Positions 23,360 to 33,088 of a stretch of 64,000 nt of DNA are shown in pieces. This DNA is from an uncultured Bacteroidales bacterium (GTDB lineage Bacteria; Bacteroidota; Bacteroidia; Bacteroidales; UBA932): NCBI GenBank assembly GCA_944322575.1, contig CALUPK010000002.1, positions 62,001 through 126,000 of the forward strand, read 5' to 3'. The translations under genes and the position numbers were made by a program. Numbering within the stretch: position 1 is the first letter of the stretch; the number at the start of each line of letters is the position of its first letter. The notes below the pieces were generated by a model. The model was given only the letters and a program-made list of their open reading frames with translations, was not told the origin of the DNA and searched no databases.

Positions 23360-26272
23360 TCAATGTTTTCTCATGAATCGTCCAGGAATGTCAGCGAAAA
23401 GCAGGATTCCTGCAGCGATGCACATAAGCAGCAGTATGGCTATGTTATAGATGACAGTGTTGATTTTCAGGTTGCCGATAATCTTCACAGAGCTGTAGAA
23501 CGGTGCCCTTCCGTTGCGGGAAGGAGGATCGAGCCATATCTGGCCGGCCTTTGGAACGATGGTGTTGCCGATGACTGAATACAGTTCCGGGGAGGAGGAG
23601 TTTGTCACCAGTGTCTCGAGGTATCCGTTGCAGTTGTCCCGGCGCAGTTTGATCAGGGCGTCCCGTCCGTGTGCGTCGCGGTAAGCAGTGAGATGGCTGT
23701 CCGCTGCAAGTGTGGCGCGGTTGCCTATTGTACCAAGCGTATCTTCGGCATAGGAGAGCCAGGACTGTATGCGGTTTATTGAAGCCGTGTCCAGGACACC
23801 GTGCCGTATCGAGTCTGTGGAACCTCCGTACGGTCTGATTCCGGTGCGTTCAGAGAGTACCGGAATCCCGTGGCGGACAATCTCCAGATCAGCGCTGTCG
23901 CCGCTTTCCAGCCTCGATTCCAGTTCGTATATGAAGGCAGTGCGGTAATACTGGCTCTGGTATTTGACTTTATCGTCCGGAAATGTCATCTTCTCGAAAT
24001 CGTTGTATGCGAAGGAACCTACTGCCAGGGCTTCGAATGCCCAGCGGGACGGTATGAGATCCCCTATTATCGGGACATTCCCTGTTGTGGAACGTGGGGT
24101 GAGGTCATCGAATTTTACAACCAGTCCGCATAGCAGGATCTGGGGAATGAGCAGCAGGGGAATGGTGATGTATATCGAGACTATCGAACTCAGGGACTGG
24201 GAGAGGATGAGGCCGGTCAGGTTGGCCAGTACGGCCGAGAGGAAGAGAATGAGCCACCAGAACCAGAATCCGAATCCGATGCCCATGACGGTGTTTCCGA
24301 CCAGGATGAAGAGCAGGGTCTGGATGAGGGACACTCCGGCCAGATACAGAATTTTGGACCACAGGTATGCCGAGCGTGAAAGACGCAGGAATTTCTCTCT
24401 TTTGAGCAGGGCTCTGTCCTTGAATATCTCTTCGGCACTGACACTCATGCCGGCGAATATCGCCACGATGACGGCCATGAATATATAGGAGACGAGGTTC
24501 TTGTTGTCCATCACGGTATATCCGCTTTCTGGAGCGTATCTGGTCAGAAGGGCGACAATCATGGCCAGCAGAGGAGTCTCTGCAATCGTGATGAGAAGGT
24601 ATTGCGAGTCGGGGAGCTTTGCCCTCAGGTTGCGCTGCAGGAAAATGAGCAGCTGCTTCAGGCGCGGAGGACGTTTCTGTTCCGTATGCGGGATATCCCG
24701 GTGTTCCGGTTCTCCGCTCCTGTCCACACGGTCGAGATACATTCTGTGCCATTCCTGCGGGGTGACTTTGCGGCTGTCGGTGATTTTCCCGCTGTCGTCG
24801 AGGGCCTTTTCGTCAATGATGTTGAGAATGATCTCCGGATTGACATTGCCGCAGAGGGAGCAGGTGCTGACTTCCGCATCGGCATAGTTGGCGGCCCTTT
24901 TGAAATAGGTGACCGCCTCGATCGGGTTGCCGTCGTAGACCGGATAGCCGCCGCGGTCGAGAATCCACAGTCTGTCGAAGAGCTTGAATATGTCGGAGGA
25001 AGGCTGGTGGATGTTGACAACAATCAGTTTGCCCTTGTAGGTCTGTTCCTTGAGCAGGTTGATGACTTTCTCCGAGTCGGAGGAGGAAAGGCCGGAAGTA
25101 GGTTCGTCGAGGAACAGGACTGCGGGCTCGCGTATCAGCTCGAGGGCGATATTGAGACGCTTGCGCTGGCCTCCGGATATGTATTTGTGAATCGGAGAGC
25201 CAACTTTGAGATGCTTGGTCCCTTCCAGGCCGAGGTCTTTGAGTATGGCGTCGGCTTTTTTCGAGATATCTTCCATGCTCAAGTCCGCAAAGCAGAGGCG
25301 GGCGGTGAACATCAGGTTCTCGTAGACGGTAAGCTCCTCTATCAGCAGGTCGTCCTGCGGTACGAAGCCGATCAGGTCCTTGACCGTAGGGTCGGAGACA
25401 TCATAGCCATTGAGGGTAATCGAGCCGCTGTCGGGGCGGAGTGTGCCGTTGAGCAGGGACAGCAGGGTGGACTTGCCGGTTCCGCTGCCACCCATGACGG
25501 CTACGAGCTGACCGCTGCGGAGGTCGAAGGTGAGGTCATGCATTCCGTTGTCGCTCCCCGGGAAACGGAAATTGATGCTCCTCCCAGAGAGGATAATTTC
25601 ATGTCGGCGGCTTCCGGTGTCGTAGAGGGCAGAGATGTTGCTGTAGTAGAGCGGGGCCATGTGCCGGCTCTTGAGTACGCCGCTCTGCTGCCATACGAGG
25701 AAGGTCCCGGGAAGGACGGGGATGTCGTTCATCAGCACGGTGTCGGGACCGTTGTAGCTGAAGAGTATCTTGTTGTACCTGTCTATACGGATCAGCCGCA
25801 GCTCACCGTTCATCCCCTCGCGGGTGAGGGTGAGCACGTGTGCATTTGTGTCTCCGGATACATAGCATACAAAATCCTCGAAGATGTCTCCGTCCACTTC
25901 GAAGAGCTCAGCGACCTTGCGGAATATCTGCAGGTTCTCTTCAGATATGTTATTGTCTTTCTGCGAGCCTGGAGTGGGGTCGCAGAATTCCATCAGACGC
26001 AGCAGCATCAGGGTCTGGTCCTCGCGGGATATCCTGTGCTTGATGTTGCTGCAGATGCCTTCTATGATGGCGTCCTTGTCCAGCTCCGGGGAGATGTCGT
26101 AGAAGTCCCTCAGGTCGGAGTACAGCGGCAGGTAGTCGTCCAGCATCCTGACACCGAAATGCTTGGTCAGATAGTTGGACAGCATCTGCAGGGACCGGTT
26201 CTTGTCGGTCCGGTTCACTGCGCCGAAGAGGGCGAAGAGGTTCAGGAGTCCGGATAGAAGGATGTCATTCAT
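23360..26272 (-). CDS. TerB-like / FHA-like / ABC ATPase / ABC2 membrane fusion protein
   Basis: 970 aa. Residues ~1-140 resemble a TerB-like helical domain (NLFALFGAVNRTDKN). Residues ~145-235 are beta-rich and FHA-like by position. The ABC ATPase follows: Walker A GGSGTGKST at 261-269, Q-loop VPQDD ~304-308, signature ISGGQRKR at 365-372, Walker B VLFLDE at 385-390. The last ~400 residues carry hydrophobic helices of the ABC-2 type around 590-770, plus a terminal one near 945-965, with a soluble part between. This half-transporter layout resembles ABCG/White exporters and FHA-ABC proteins. The substrate is unknown. No clear promoter was seen between it and gcvP. Confidence 0.82.
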   Translation of the reverse strand: MNDILLSGLLNLFALFGAVNRTDKNRSLQMLSNYLTKHFGVRMLDDYLPLYSDLRDFYDISPELDKDAIIEGICSNIKHRISREDQTLMLLRLMEFCDPTPGSQKDNNISEENLQIFRKVAELFEVDGDIFEDFVCYVSGDTNAHVLTLTREGMNGELRLIRIDRYNKILFSYNGPDTVLMNDIPVLPGTFLVWQQSGVLKSRHMAPLYYSNISALYDTGSRRHEIILSGRSINFRFPGSDNGMHDLTFDLRSGQLVAVMGGSGTGKSTLLSLLNGTLRPDSGSITLNGYDVSDPTVKDLIGFVPQDDLLIEELTVYENLMFTARLCFADLSMEDISKKADAILKDLGLEGTKHLKVGSPIHKYISGGQRKRLNIALELIREPAVLFLDEPTSGLSSSDSEKVINLLKEQTYKGKLIVVNIHQPSSDIFKLFDRLWILDRGGYPVYDGNPIEAVTYFKRAANYADAEVSTCSLCGNVNPEIILNIIDEKALDDSGKITDSRKVTPQEWHRMYLDRVDRSGEPEHRDIPHTEQKRPPRLKQLLIFLQRNLRAKLPDSQYLLITIAETPLLAMIVALLTRYAPESGYTVMDNKNLVSYIFMAVIVAIFAGMSVSAEEIFKDRALLKREKFLRLSRSAYLWSKILYLAGVSLIQTLLFILVGNTVMGIGFGFWFWWLILFLSAVLANLTGLILSQSLSSIVSIYITIPLLLIPQILLCGLVVKFDDLTPRSTTGNVPIIGDLIPSRWAFEALAVGSFAYNDFEKMTFPDDKVKYQSQYYRTAFIYELESRLESGDSADLEIVRHGIPVLSERTGIRPYGGSTDSIRHGVLDTASINRIQSWLSYAEDTLGTIGNRATLAADSHLTAYRDAHGRDALIKLRRDNCNGYLETLVTNSSSPELYSVIGNTIVPKAGQIWLDPPSRNGRAPFYSSVKIIGNLKINTVIYNIAILLLMCIAAGILLFADIPGRFMRKH

Positions 26273-26308
26273 AGGAATAGGAATAAGGTGTGTTTGAATT
26301 AATTGAAA

Positions 26309-26348
26309 ATGAGGCTGTGTCCGAAACGTGTTCCAGCCACAGCCTCAT
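26309..26348 (-). terminator. Terminator after gcvP
   Basis: ATGAGGCTGTG (26309-26319) and CACAGCCTCAT (26338-26348) form a perfect 11-bp stem. Read on the minus strand it is followed by a TTTTCAATTAATT tract. It lies 22 bp beyond the gcvP stop codon. Confidence 0.75.
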
Positions 26349-26370
26349 CGGTTAATCTCAGGTGTGCCCG

Positions 26371-29193
26371 TTACTTCACTACAGGAACGAGGTTGCGGTC
26401 ACCGTAGCCGTTGTCCACGCGGGCGCATGCGGGCCAGAACTTGTTGTCGCGGATCCACTCGAGGGGATAGGCGGCCTCCTCGCGGGAGTAGGGATGGCTC
26501 CAGGAGTCGGAGCATACCTCCTCGGCGGTGTGGGGTGCCATCTTCACGACGTTGTCGTTCTTGTCGGCCTTGCCTTCCTTGATGGCCTCGCACTCTCTCT
26601 TGATGCTGATCATGGCGTCCACGAAGCGGTCGAGCTCCTCGAGGGATTCGCTCTCGGTGGGCTCCACCATCAGGGTCTCGTGTACGGGGAAGGAAAGGGT
26701 GGGAGCGTGGAAGCCGTAGTCCATCAGACGCTTGGCGATGTCGGTGGCGTCCACTCCGTAGTCAGCCTTGAAGTTCTGCAGGTCTACGATGCACTCGTGG
26801 GCCACACGTCCGGTGACTCCGGTGTAGTAGATGTTGAACTCCTTTGACAGGCGGGAAGCTAAGTAGTTGGCATTGACGATGGCCATCTCGGTAGCCTTGC
26901 GCAGTCCGTCGGGACCGAGCAGCTTGATGTAGGCGTGGGTGATGGGGGCGAGCAGGGGGCTGCCGTAAGGAGCCGATGCCACTGCAGTCACGTCATGACC
27001 GCCGCACTGGGGCATTACGGGATGTCCGGGTACGTAGGGTGAGAGGTGGGCTGCCACGCAGATGGCTCCTACGCCGGGACCGCCGCCGCCGTGAGGCATT
27101 GCGAAGGTCTTGTGCAGGTTGAGGTGGCATACGTCGGCGCCGATGAAGCCGGGGTTGGTGATGCCGACCTGACCGTTCATATTGGCTCCGTCCATGTAGA
27201 CCTGACCGCCGTTCTCGTGGATGATGTTGCAGATCTCGCGGATCTTGACCTCGAATACTCCGTGGGTCGAAGGATAGGTGATCATGATGCCGGCTAAGCT
27301 GTCCTTGTTGGCCTCGGCCTTCTGGCGCAGCTCGTCCACGTTGATGTTGCCGTGCTCGTCGCAGCCGACTAAGACGATGTTGAATCCGGCCATGGCGGCG
27401 CTGGCAGGGTTGGTTCCGTGAGCGGAGGTAGGGATGACGACGGTGTTGCGCGAGCCCTGGCCCTGAGCCTCGAGATAGCGGCGGATGGTCATCAGGCCGG
27501 CGTACTCGCCTGCGGCGCCGGAGTTGGGCTGCAGGGAGCAGCGGTCGAAGCCAGTGATGACGCAGAGGTCATGCTCGAGCTCCGAGAGAATCTGGTTGTA
27601 GCCCTCTGTCTGCCATGTGGGGGCGAAGGGATGCACGTCGGTGAGCTCGCTCCAGCTCAGGGGCAGCATCTCGACTGCGGCGTTGAGCTTCATGGTGCAG
27701 GAGCCCAGAGGTATCATGGAGTGGGTCAGGGAGATGTCCTTGCGCTCGAGCTTCTTGATGTAGCGCATCATCTCGGTCTCGGAGTGATAGCGGTTGAAGA
27801 CGCTCTCGGTGAGGATGGCGCTCTCCCTCTTCATGGGCACGGGGTATTCCGTTCCGCGGGCGCACTCGGCTGCTACACCGAATATGCCGGCTATCTTCAC
27901 GGCCTCAGCGCAGTCGGAGAGCTCGTCGAAGGAGATCTGTACGGTCTGATCATCGGGATAGTAGAAGTTGAAGCCTGCGGCCTCGGCCTTCTCGCGGATC
28001 TCGCCGGCGTTGACTCCGAGCACGCGGATGGTGTCGAAGAAGTCCTCGTTGGCGAGCTTATAGCCACCCTTGCTGAGGAGGGCTGCCATAGCATGGGCGT
28101 AGTTGAAGGCGTTCATGGCTATCTCGCGGATACCCTCGGGTCCGTGGTATGCGGCGTACATGCCGGACATCACTGCCATCAGGGCTGTGGCGGTGCAGAT
28201 GTTCGAGGTGGCCTTCTCTCTCTTGATGTGCTGCTCGCGGGTCTGGAGGGCAAGGCGGAAGGCAGGTTTGCCGAGACGGTCGATGGACAGACCGATGATA
28301 CGGCCGGGAATATTTCTCTTATACTGGTCGCGGGTGGCTATCCAGCCTGCTGTAGGTCCGCCGTAACCCATGCCGAGTCCGAATCTCTGGGCAGTTCCGA
28401 CAGCTACGTCGGCTCCCCATGCGGCGGGCTCCTTCATGACGGCCAGTGCGAGGATGTCGCAGTGGGCGGCCACGAGCATGCCGGCCTTGTGGGCTGCGTC
28501 GCAGAATGCGGTGTAGTCGCGCACCTCGCCGTCAGCTGCGGGATACTGGAGCAGCGCTCCGTAGCACTCGGGGTCGAAACCGGCTGCGAGGACTTCCTTC
28601 CAGTCGCCTACAGTTACCTTTATGCCTAAACCCTTGGCCCTGGTCTCGATGACCGAGAGCACCTGGGGGAAGATGTTCTGGTCCACGAAGAAGGTGTTCT
28701 TTCCGGCCTTCACGGCGTCGCGGGGACGGAGCTCATGGATCATCCTCATGGCCTCACCGGCGGCGGTGGCGTCGTCCAGCATGGAGCAGTTCGACATGGG
28801 GAAGCCGGTCAGGGAGGAGATCATGGTCTGGAAGTTGATGAGAGCCTCCAGACGGCCCTGGGATATCTCTGCCTGGTAGGGAGTGTAGGAGGTGTACCAC
28901 GAGGGGTTCTCGAAGATGTTGCGGGAGATTACGGGCAGTGATGCTGTGCCGTAGAAGCCCAGGCCGATCATCGAGCGGAAATGTTTATTCTTGGAGGCAA
29001 CCTCCTTGAGACGTGCCAGATAGGCATGCTCGGACACGTGCTCATCCAGCTTGATGGGCTCGCTGAGCAGGATGTCGGAGGGAATAGTCTGCTTGATGAG
29101 CTCGTCTACGGAGCCCACGCCGATGACATCCAGCATGTGCTTGATCTGAGACTGTCTCGGACCGTTGTGTCTGTCTACAAAATTGAGTGGCAT
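26371..29193 (-). CDS. gcvP: Glycine dehydrogenase (decarboxylating), P protein of the glycine cleavage system
   Basis: 940 aa, the full-length single-chain form, with the N- and C-terminal halves equivalent to the GcvPA/GcvPB subunits of some other bacteria. The PLP lysine is Lys695 in NLHKTFAMPHGGGGPG, followed by the glycine-rich loop. The N-terminal RHNGP motif and the PSFGS-like catalytic region of the family are recognisable. It decarboxylates glycine and passes aminomethyl to the H protein; gcvH and gcvT are not in this window. It has its own promoter and terminator, and so is a single-gene unit here. Confidence 0.96.
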   Translation of the reverse strand: MPLNFVDRHNGPRQSQIKHMLDVIGVGSVDELIKQTIPSDILLSEPIKLDEHVSEHAYLARLKEVASKNKHFRSMIGLGFYGTASLPVISRNIFENPSWYTSYTPYQAEISQGRLEALINFQTMISSLTGFPMSNCSMLDDATAAGEAMRMIHELRPRDAVKAGKNTFFVDQNIFPQVLSVIETRAKGLGIKVTVGDWKEVLAAGFDPECYGALLQYPAADGEVRDYTAFCDAAHKAGMLVAAHCDILALAVMKEPAAWGADVAVGTAQRFGLGMGYGGPTAGWIATRDQYKRNIPGRIIGLSIDRLGKPAFRLALQTREQHIKREKATSNICTATALMAVMSGMYAAYHGPEGIREIAMNAFNYAHAMAALLSKGGYKLANEDFFDTIRVLGVNAGEIREKAEAAGFNFYYPDDQTVQISFDELSDCAEAVKIAGIFGVAAECARGTEYPVPMKRESAILTESVFNRYHSETEMMRYIKKLERKDISLTHSMIPLGSCTMKLNAAVEMLPLSWSELTDVHPFAPTWQTEGYNQILSELEHDLCVITGFDRCSLQPNSGAAGEYAGLMTIRRYLEAQGQGSRNTVVIPTSAHGTNPASAAMAGFNIVLVGCDEHGNINVDELRQKAEANKDSLAGIMITYPSTHGVFEVKIREICNIIHENGGQVYMDGANMNGQVGITNPGFIGADVCHLNLHKTFAMPHGGGGPGVGAICVAAHLSPYVPGHPVMPQCGGHDVTAVASAPYGSPLLAPITHAYIKLLGPDGLRKATEMAIVNANYLASRLSKEFNIYYTGVTGRVAHECIVDLQNFKADYGVDATDIAKRLMDYGFHAPTLSFPVHETLMVEPTESESLEELDRFVDAMISIKRECEAIKEGKADKNDNVVKMAPHTAEEVCSDSWSHPYSREEAAYPLEWIRDNKFWPACARVDNGYGDRNLVPVVK

Positions 29194-29237
29194 AGTCAGT
29201 GTTTTTTATGAATTTTAAAGGATTTTCTAACAAGCCT

Positions 29238-29245
29238 CAAATGTA
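29238..29245 (-). promoter_or_regulatory. Predicted -7 box for gcvP
   Basis: TACATTTG on the minus strand, an exact TAnnTTTG match, 44 bp before the gcvP ATG. The rest of the 77-bp gap after rodA is A/T-rich. No convincing -33 box and no glycine-riboswitch fold was seen. Confidence 0.5.
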
Positions 29246-29270
29246 GTAATTTTTTCAACTCATACTGCAC

Positions 29271-30701
29271 CTATTTCCATCTTTCCAGGTCAAATCTCAG
29301 ATGGATGAAAAGCAGTATCGTGAAAGTCAGGAAGGATGAGCCTCCGTAGCTGATCAGCGGCAACGGTATGCCCACCACCGGCATGATGCCTATGGTCATG
29401 CCCACATTGACGAACACGTGCATGAAGATGATTGAGGCCACACAGTAACTGTACACCCGCGCACCCCTGTCCTTCTGTTTCTCGGCCGACGTGACGATGC
29501 GCATTATGATGATGAGGTAGAGGACCAGTACGGTAATGCTGCCGATAAAGCCCCATTCCTCTCCGATGGTGCAGAAGATGAAGTCTGTGCTCTGTTCCGG
29601 GACGAAGTTGAACTTGGTCTGTGTCCCCTCCAGGAAGCCCTTGCCGGTCAGTCCTCCGGACCCGATGGCTATCTTGGACTGATTGACATTGTACCCGGCT
29701 CCCATCAAGTCCTGGGATATGCCCAGCAGGTTCTCTATCCTGTCGCGGTGGTGCGGCTGAAGTACATTGTGGAATATGAAGTCCACCGAGAATACCAGGA
29801 CCAGGGAGAGCGCCAGGGACAGGACGTAGACGCCCCAGCCCTTCATCTTGTTGCGGACATTGTGGACAATGAACCAGATGAGGAAGGGGGCAATGATGAT
29901 CAGCAGCCAGTACTCCGCCGCCATGCCGGTGACACGGGCGACCGCCTCGACCGACAGCAGCCTGGGAATGAAGGCCGCGGCCGCGATGAAGGCGGCATAT
30001 ATGAGGAAGACCCGCACGGGGGTGCGAGAGGTCAGGGTCCGGATGATTCCTATGGAGCCGACAGTCAGGAGTATAGAGACGAAGGGGGAGAATTTGAGTG
30101 TCACCAGGAACAGCAGGACGGCGTATCCGGTAAATCCCAGTATCCTTCCGGGCAGTCCCTCCCTGTAAAGCATGAAGGCCAGTGAACAGTACACCAGTAT
30201 CGTTCCTACGTCCGGTTCGAGGGCTATCAGTCCCACCGGGACAATGATGATGGCGGCCACCTTCAGGAAGTCGGCGGCCCTGGTAAGGTTGAAGCCGTAT
30301 GAGCCCATGACCCGGGAAAGGCAGAGGGCGGTGGCTATCTTGGAGAATTCTGAGGGCTGTATGGCAATTCCTCCCGGCAGGCTCAGCCAGGACTTGGAGC
30401 CGTTGACCTCGTGGCCCAGTACCAGTACGGCCGCCAGGAGTATGGTTGACAGGATGTACAGGGGCCATGACGCCGTCCGGTAGAACCGGGTGTTGAGGAA
30501 TAGGACAATGACGGCAATCAGCGCCGCCACACCTATCCACATCAGCTGATTGCCGCTGCGCGAGGCAAGGGAGAATATCCCCTCGGCCTCCTCGCTCCAT
30601 GTCGAGGCGTAGATGTTCAGCCAGCCGAATACGGACAGCAGGACGTAGCAGCCGATCAGAATCCAGTCCAGTTTCTTATATGATATTCCTGCGGGGCTCA
30701 T
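29271..30701 (-). CDS. rodA: Rod shape-determining glycosyltransferase
   Basis: 476 aa SEDS-family membrane protein that polymerises lipid II glycan strands during cell elongation, in complex with PBP2. About ten hydrophobic helices are present. Family motifs include WLSLPGGIAIQPSEFSKIA in the middle and PLISYGGSSFLTF near the C-terminus. The region between residues ~230 and 330 is longer than in E. coli RodA (370 aa), which is usual for Bacteroidota. Its ATG shares one base with the mrdA stop codon, indicating translational coupling. Last gene of the mre operon. Confidence 0.95.
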   Translation of the reverse strand: MSPAGISYKKLDWILIGCYVLLSVFGWLNIYASTWSEEAEGIFSLASRSGNQLMWIGVAALIAVIVLFLNTRFYRTASWPLYILSTILLAAVLVLGHEVNGSKSWLSLPGGIAIQPSEFSKIATALCLSRVMGSYGFNLTRAADFLKVAAIIIVPVGLIALEPDVGTILVYCSLAFMLYREGLPGRILGFTGYAVLLFLVTLKFSPFVSILLTVGSIGIIRTLTSRTPVRVFLIYAAFIAAAAFIPRLLSVEAVARVTGMAAEYWLLIIIAPFLIWFIVHNVRNKMKGWGVYVLSLALSLVLVFSVDFIFHNVLQPHHRDRIENLLGISQDLMGAGYNVNQSKIAIGSGGLTGKGFLEGTQTKFNFVPEQSTDFIFCTIGEEWGFIGSITVLVLYLIIIMRIVTSAEKQKDRGARVYSYCVASIIFMHVFVNVGMTIGIMPVVGIPLPLISYGGSSFLTFTILLFIHLRFDLERWK

Positions 30702-32575
30702 CAGTCATCTTTTTTAGGCGGTACATAATCGGGGCTGGCCGGCACCTTGTGGAGGAGGTTGGCGTCCAGCATCCGCTGTTCCAGCCAGCGGCGGTTGGAG
30801 GCTATCTCTCCGTTGAGGTATTTCTCCACCATCAGGGAGGCTACCGGTGCGGCCCAGGTGGCGCCGAATCCGGCATTCTCGATGTACACGGCGATGGCTA
30901 TCCTGGGGTTCTCCCTCGGGGCAAAGCAGACGAAGACAGCGTGCTCGTCTCCGTGTGGATTCTCGGCCGTGCCGGTCTTGCCGCAGATGTCCAGGCCCTT
31001 GACCGCAGCCACACGTGCGGTGGCGCCCTCTCCGGCTGGAGCATTGACAGCCTGGTACATTCCCTCTATGACTTTCTCGAAGTGGGTTGTATCTACCATA
31101 GTGTAGTGCTTTTCCTGGAACCGGCTGTTCAGGGTGTCATTGTCATGGTCCCGGACGATGTGGGGAATCCGGTACCAGCCGCGGTTGGCTATGGTTGCGG
31201 CAAGGTTGGCCAGATGCAGGGGCGTACATCCGAGTTCTCCCTGGCCTATGGACAGGGAAATGACCGAAAGTGCCTTCCATCCTCCCTTGCCGTAGACTCT
31301 GTCATATGTAGCTGAGGTAGGAACGAATCCGGCGATCTCCGAGGGGAAGTCGGAGCCCAGCTTCGTACCGAACCCGAAACTTCTGACGTACTCAGCCCAG
31401 CGGTCCATGGCAGCAGCCTCGGAGCCGTAGATGGGATTCTCCAGAATATCCTGGAAGAGATAGCAGAAATAGGAGTTGCACGAGACCATAATCGCTTCTG
31501 TGAAATTTACAGGGGATTTATGATAATGGCACCCCACGCTGATGCCGCGGGCATGAAAACCGTCGCGGCAGGGAAATTCAGTGTCTATGGATACTCTTCC
31601 TTCCTGCAGCCCGATGAGGGCGTTGACCAGCTTGAAGACCGAGCCGGGAGGCTGGGGCGACATTACGGCCCTGTTGAACATAGGGGTGAAGGGGTCCGCC
31701 GCTATCTCCTTATAGTATTTGTTGATCTCCCCAAGTACCGATACGTTGATGCCTGGTGATGATACCATTGACAGAATCTCCCCGGTGGCCGGCTCTATGG
31801 CGATTACAGAGCCTACTTTGTTGCGCATGAGTTCTTCCCCGTAGTTCTGCAGTTCGGCATCGATTGTCGACACCACGTCCTTCCCCGGTACCGCGGGTTT
31901 GTCGAATTCTCCGTTGCGGTAGGAGGACTGTATCCGGTTGCTGGCATCGCGGAGGTAGATGCTGTAGCCTTTCTCACCGCGCAGCATCGGCTCGCAGGTC
32001 TCCTCCAGTCCTGTCCGTCCGGTATAGTCTCCCGCTTCATAATCGGGATGTCTCTCCAGAAAGTCCCGGTCCACTTCGGTGACATAGCCGAGAAGGTTGC
32101 CTCCGGCATTGTAGGGATACATGCGGGTAGTGCGGGGCACACCCCGGAATTCGGGGAACTTGTGGGCCACTTCTATGAAACGGCTGTACTGCTCCTGGGA
32201 AATCTGGCTTACGAAGGTCACTGTCCGGTATCCGATTCTGGTGCGGTACATCCGGTACTCACTGAACTTGTCCCTGACGTACTGCGGGTTCAGATCCAGT
32301 ATGCGGCACAGCTCCAGAGTGTCGAACGGACGGACATAGCGGGGGGTGACCATAATGTCATAGGTATTTTTGTTGCCTACCAGTACCTTGCCGTTGCGGT
32401 CCAGGATTAGGCCCCTGGCCGGGTGGCGGGTCTGGTACAGGAGGGCGTTGTTGTCTGCGCTGATCTTGAAGCTGTTGTCCAGCAGCTGCAGGCGGAACAG
32501 TTGGGCGGTGAGAAGCAGGAATGCCACTGCCAGGCCGGTCATCAGATATTGGTACCTGTGCTTGCCGTCATTCAT
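30701..32575 (-). CDS. mrdA: Penicillin-binding protein 2 (elongasome transpeptidase)
   Basis: 624 aa class B PBP. One N-terminal membrane anchor (LMTGLAVAFLLLTAQLF) and a PBP dimerisation domain precede the transpeptidase domain. Active-site motifs: PGSVFKL (SxxK), SCNSYF (SxN) and KTGTAENPHG (KTG). It crosslinks the glycan made by RodA. Co-directional with mreD 6 bp upstream and overlapping rodA downstream. Confidence 0.95.
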   Translation of the reverse strand: MNDGKHRYQYLMTGLAVAFLLLTAQLFRLQLLDNSFKISADNNALLYQTRHPARGLILDRNGKVLVGNKNTYDIMVTPRYVRPFDTLELCRILDLNPQYVRDKFSEYRMYRTRIGYRTVTFVSQISQEQYSRFIEVAHKFPEFRGVPRTTRMYPYNAGGNLLGYVTEVDRDFLERHPDYEAGDYTGRTGLEETCEPMLRGEKGYSIYLRDASNRIQSSYRNGEFDKPAVPGKDVVSTIDAELQNYGEELMRNKVGSVIAIEPATGEILSMVSSPGINVSVLGEINKYYKEIAADPFTPMFNRAVMSPQPPGSVFKLVNALIGLQEGRVSIDTEFPCRDGFHARGISVGCHYHKSPVNFTEAIMVSCNSYFCYLFQDILENPIYGSEAAAMDRWAEYVRSFGFGTKLGSDFPSEIAGFVPTSATYDRVYGKGGWKALSVISLSIGQGELGCTPLHLANLAATIANRGWYRIPHIVRDHDNDTLNSRFQEKHYTMVDTTHFEKVIEGMYQAVNAPAGEGATARVAAVKGLDICGKTGTAENPHGDEHAVFVCFAPRENPRIAIAVYIENAGFGATWAAPVASLMVEKYLNGEIASNRRWLEQRMLDANLLHKVPASPDYVPPKKDD

Positions 32576-32581
32576 GGTCTC

Positions 32582-33088
32582 TTACCTCCTCCTGTTGCGG
32601 TCTATGCTGATCATATATAGGATAGCCATCAGCAGTGTGTTGACGACGAAGGAAATTCCCAGTCTGGCCAGGCAAAGTCCGACCGGCCGGAATCCGGAAG
32701 AGTCCAGGAGGATATACACTGTCAGGCAGATGAGCACCAGAGGCATCGAGTACAGGACGAAATTCCGGAGACCCATGGTGTCGATCCCCTCGCGCTTCTC
32801 TTTCTCCTTCGGAGCAGTCAGTTCGAAAATGCCCTTGCGGCAGACCCCTGCGGCAGTCATGGCTGCGGCGTTCATGCCGGGTATGCCGTTGCCCAGAATG
32901 TCCACAGCCAGTCCGAGAACGAAACCGGCCGTCATGGAGGGAATGGAGCCCCATTTAGGAGGAAGGGCCAGGACGATGAACAGGCATAGGAAAATGTCCA
33001 GGTAGACACTGAGGTTGATATAGTTGTCCAGTGCCCCCTGTGCCAGTATCAGCAGCAGTGCGAGAATCGTGTGACGGGCCGCGCTCAT
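32582..33088 (-). CDS. mreD: Rod shape-determining protein MreD
   Basis: 168 aa with four or five hydrophobic segments and little polar sequence, the size and layout of MreD. The assignment rests mainly on position: its ATG overlaps the mreC stop (ATGA type) and mrdA follows after 6 bp. It links MreB/MreC to the membrane part of the elongasome. Confidence 0.85.
   Translation of the reverse strand: MSAARHTILALLLILAQGALDNYINLSVYLDIFLCLFIVLALPPKWGSIPSMTAGFVLGLAVDILGNGIPGMNAAAMTAAGVCRKGIFELTAPKEKEKREGIDTMGLRNFVLYSMPLVLICLTVYILLDSSGFRPVGLCLARLGISFVVNTLLMAILYMISIDRNRRR

Noticed and set aside
24602-26257. 551-codon plus-strand frame opposite the ABC fusion gene
   Set aside because: Walker A, signature and Walker B motifs are all on the minus strand; the plus-strand product shows no family features.
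27418-28629. 403-codon plus-strand frame opposite gcvP
   Set aside because: Antisense shadow of an intact, highly conserved gcvP.
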